From Chloroflexota bacterium (GTDB lineage: Bacteria; Chloroflexota; Limnocylindria; QHBO01), in assembly GCA_013816405.1 (NCBI GenBank), contig JACDEL010000017.1:1-42915 (forward strand): DNA of 42,915 nucleotides. Reading direction: 5' to 3'. A program made the position numbers and the translations under genes. The notes under the pieces are model-generated. The model saw only the letters and a program-made list of their open reading frames with translations. It was not told the DNA's origin and did no database searches. Positions 41,253-42,915 of the stretch are shown one piece after another. The first letter of the stretch is position 1. Every line of letters starts with the position of its first letter.

Positions 41253-42377
41253 TCAGGCAGCGTCCGGCTTTGGGCGTCGGTAGAACGGCAACTTTACCTG
41301 CTCGGCTGGGTGCGGGCGCTCGCGGACGAGCACCTCGACCGCGGCACCCACCGCTGCGCGGGCGGCGGGGAGGTAGGCCATCGCGATCCTCTCGCCGAGG
41401 GTCGGCGAGAGGGTTCCGCTCGTCACCGACCCGGCCTCCGTGCCATCGACCAGCACTGGGTAGCCGTGACGGGCGATCGCCTCGTCGCGCATCACGAGCC
41501 CGACCAGCTTGCGCTGGGGACCGGTCTGCTGCACCGCGGCCAGGGCTCCGCGCCCGACGAACTCGCCCTTCTCAAGCTTGACCACCCGGCCGAGGTTGGC
41601 CTCGTACGGGTTGACCGATCGGTCCAGCTCGTTGCCGTACAGCGGCATTCCCGCCTCCAGGCGGAGGGTGTCGCGGCTCCCGAGCCCGCAGGGCCGGAGC
41701 CCGAGGTCCTCGCCGGTCGAGATGAGCGCGTCCCACAGGCGCTGAGCGCGCCGCGCGGCGCAGAACAGCTCGAAACCGTCCTCGCCGGTATAGCCGGTGC
41801 GGGCCACCAGGCACTCGGTGCCGGCTACCCGGCCCTGGATCGAGCGATAGTTGCCGAGCGTCGACAGATCGAGGTCGGTGAGCCGGGCGAGCAGCTCCGC
41901 GGCCTTCGGGCCTTGCGGTGCGATCAGGGCGGTCTCATCCGAGCGGTCCGACACCTGCACGTCAAAGTCGCCGCGGCCGCCGAGCGACTGCAGCTGCGCC
42001 AGCACCGCATCGTGGTTGGCCGCATTACACACGATCAGGTACCCGTCCTCGACGCGGTAGACGATCACGTCGTCGATGATCCCGCCGTCGGGAGCGCACA
42101 GCATCGAGTACTGGGCCTGACCCGGCTCCAGCAGGCCCGGGTCGCTGACGACCGCATAGCGAACGAATGCGAGGGCCTCGGGCCCCGACAGGTGGATCTC
42201 TCCCATGTGCGACAGATCGAAGAGGCCGACCGCGCTGCGCACGGTCCGGTGCTCGTCGATGATCGAGGTGTACTGCACCGGCATCTCATAGCCGGCGTAC
42301 GGAACCATCCGGGCTTGGAGAGCCAGGTGGCTGGCATGCAGCGGCGTGTGGCGCAGCAGCGCCGGGGCCTCGGTCAC
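41253..42377 (-). CDS. gcvT: Glycine cleavage system T protein (aminomethyltransferase)
   Basis: 374 residues. Transfers the aminomethyl carbon from GcvH to tetrahydrofolate, releasing ammonia. RMVPYAGYEMPVQYTSIIDEH, GLFDLSHMGEI, LCAPDGGIIDDVIVYR (with the folate-binding Asp) and RTGYTGEDGFELF are the T-protein motifs; LRLEAGMPLYGNELD follows. GTG at 42377 overlaps the Nudix stop as GTGA. Start of the gcvTHPAPB series. No gcvL (lipoamide dehydrogenase) is in the window, and no glycine riboswitch is visible, but the operon start lies at the window edge. Confidence 0.96.
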   Translation of the reverse strand: MTEAPALLRHTPLHASHLALQARMVPYAGYEMPVQYTSIIDEHRTVRSAVGLFDLSHMGEIHLSGPEALAFVRYAVVSDPGLLEPGQAQYSMLCAPDGGIIDDVIVYRVEDGYLIVCNAANHDAVLAQLQSLGGRGDFDVQVSDRSDETALIAPQGPKAAELLARLTDLDLSTLGNYRSIQGRVAGTECLVARTGYTGEDGFELFCAARRAQRLWDALISTGEDLGLRPCGLGSRDTLRLEAGMPLYGNELDRSVNPYEANLGRVVKLEKGEFVGRGALAAVQQTGPQRKLVGLVMRDEAIARHGYPVLVDGTEAGSVTSGTLSPTLGERIAMAYLPAARAAVGAAVEVLVRERPHPAEQVKLPFYRRPKPDAA

Positions 42378-42844
42378 GACGGGGCCCTGCTGACCGACAG
42401 CTCCGCCACCTCTCCGCGCGCAGTCAGCAGCTCGGCCGTGCGCTGCACCACCCCCCGCTCGGTTGCGTGCGTCATCAGCTGCAGCGCCTCGTCGATTTGG
42501 AACCAGCCGACCTCGTCGAACTCGTGGTCGTGGTCCTCCAAGCGACCACCGATGGGATGCATCAGGAAGAAATGGACGGTCTTATGGAAGCGCGTCCGGC
42601 CATGCACGAAGAAGTAGGTGATCGCACGGATCGGCTGCTCGATCTCGACCAGCAGGCCGGTCTCCTCGCTCGTCTCGCGAATGGCGGTCTCGGCCAGCGT
42701 CTCGCCCGAGTTGGGGGTTCCCTTGGGAAGGGCCCAGAGCGGCGGCTGGCGGCGGCGGACCAGGACGATCTCGACGCGACCGCCCTCAGCGCGGTGAACG
42801 ACCCCGCCGGCCGACGTTGCCCTGGCGGAACGCAGCGCGGCCAC
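42374..42844 (-). CDS. Nudix hydrolase (5' end uncertain)
   Basis: 156 residues from GTG at 42844. The Nudix box GX5EX7REUXEEXGU is present as GTPNSGETLAETAI-RETSEETGL (Gly42 to Leu64). Before it, SAGGVVHRAEGGRVEIVLVRRRQPPLWALPKG is the usual Nudix start. Hydrolyses a nucleoside-diphosphate-linked substrate; which one is unknown. In-frame codons continue open to the window edge (42915), so the true start may be further upstream. Coupled to gcvT by GTGA, an unexpected partner for a glycine operon. Confidence 0.85.
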   Translation of the reverse strand: MAALRSARATSAGGVVHRAEGGRVEIVLVRRRQPPLWALPKGTPNSGETLAETAIRETSEETGLLVEIEQPIRAITYFFVHGRTRFHKTVHFFLMHPIGGRLEDHDHEFDEVGWFQIDEALQLMTHATERGVVQRTAELLTARGEVAELSVSRAPS

Positions 42845-42915
42845 CCGCGCTGCTACGCGCGACGGGCGCGCGGTAGCCCCAGCGACAGGAGTGCGCGCCG
42901 GGGGCTGACGCGGCC

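Noticed and set aside
40701-42617. 638-codon open frame opposite gcvT and gcvH
   Set aside because: Antisense shadow of well-defined genes; codon third positions are not G/C biased in that frame and no family motif appears.

Overview
The window is a GC-rich, gene-dense bacterial chromosome segment with almost only G or C at third codon positions. It encodes mainly housekeeping and primary-metabolism genes. The gene content (separate gatB and gatCA loci, a groESL operon under a CIRCE operator, a two-subunit glycine decarboxylase, a Gly/Ser/Ala-rich lipoprotein linker in the solute-binding protein) suggests an uncultivated Chloroflexota lineage, possibly Limnocylindria-like. That placement is inference from gene style and would need a marker tree. 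I saw no rRNA, tRNA, CRISPR array, insertion sequence or prophage.

Layout: 1-411 is the 3' end of an EamA/DMT permease. 498-1967 is gatB, followed by a 365-bp regulatory gap. 2333-4779 holds a small unknown gene facing a methyltransferase-aminotransferase pair. 4817-6397 is a Na+/H+ antiporter. 6534-9933 (minus) is gatC-gatA-VIT1 family-DUF1684. 9982-11288 (plus) holds a ribbon-helix-helix-like gene and an alpha/beta hydrolase. 11285-15345 (minus) is DinB-ligA-NIPSNAP-MFS. 15580-17988 is pcrA, with an in-frame amber codon near its end. 18123-18482 is a YCII/DGPF protein, and 18631-20604 is groES-groEL. 20825-21055 is a small divergent gene. 21016-24891 (minus) is DUF4242 - YdeI-like (frameshifted) - FAD/NAD(P) reductase - metG - TatD DNase. 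Then come an MFS exporter and a SRPBCC gene (plus), and ssb (minus). 27557-36456 (minus) is an oligopeptide-type ABC transporter (permease, binding protein, permease, two ATPases) that runs directly into a nitrilase-type amidase, nadE and rsmI. 36638-37775 is an anti-sigma/ECF sigma pair. 37814-42844 is Nudix-gcvT-gcvH-gcvPA-gcvPB.

Three genome-style features recur. First, many first-in-operon genes have a TANNNT-like -10 box 6-7 nt before the start codon, so their mRNAs are probably leaderless. groESL, ssb, gcvH and the binding protein instead have long leaders with Shine-Dalgarno sequences. Second, genes inside operons are joined by 4-nt NTGA overlaps in which N can be A, G, T or C. Three genes (DUF1684, TatD, metG) can begin at CTG only if they are to include their conserved N-termini. 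Third, an undescribed intergenic repeat of about 55-70 bp, built from GTGCA units around a TCGTGCTGCACGA-type palindrome, occurs four times in the first 15.5 kb. Two apparent lesions (pcrA amber, YdeI-like frameshift in a C homopolymer) may be biological or assembly errors. No clear new multi-gene system is visible. The repeat family, the CTG-start coupling and the MetRS lacking its HIGH motif are the best leads.
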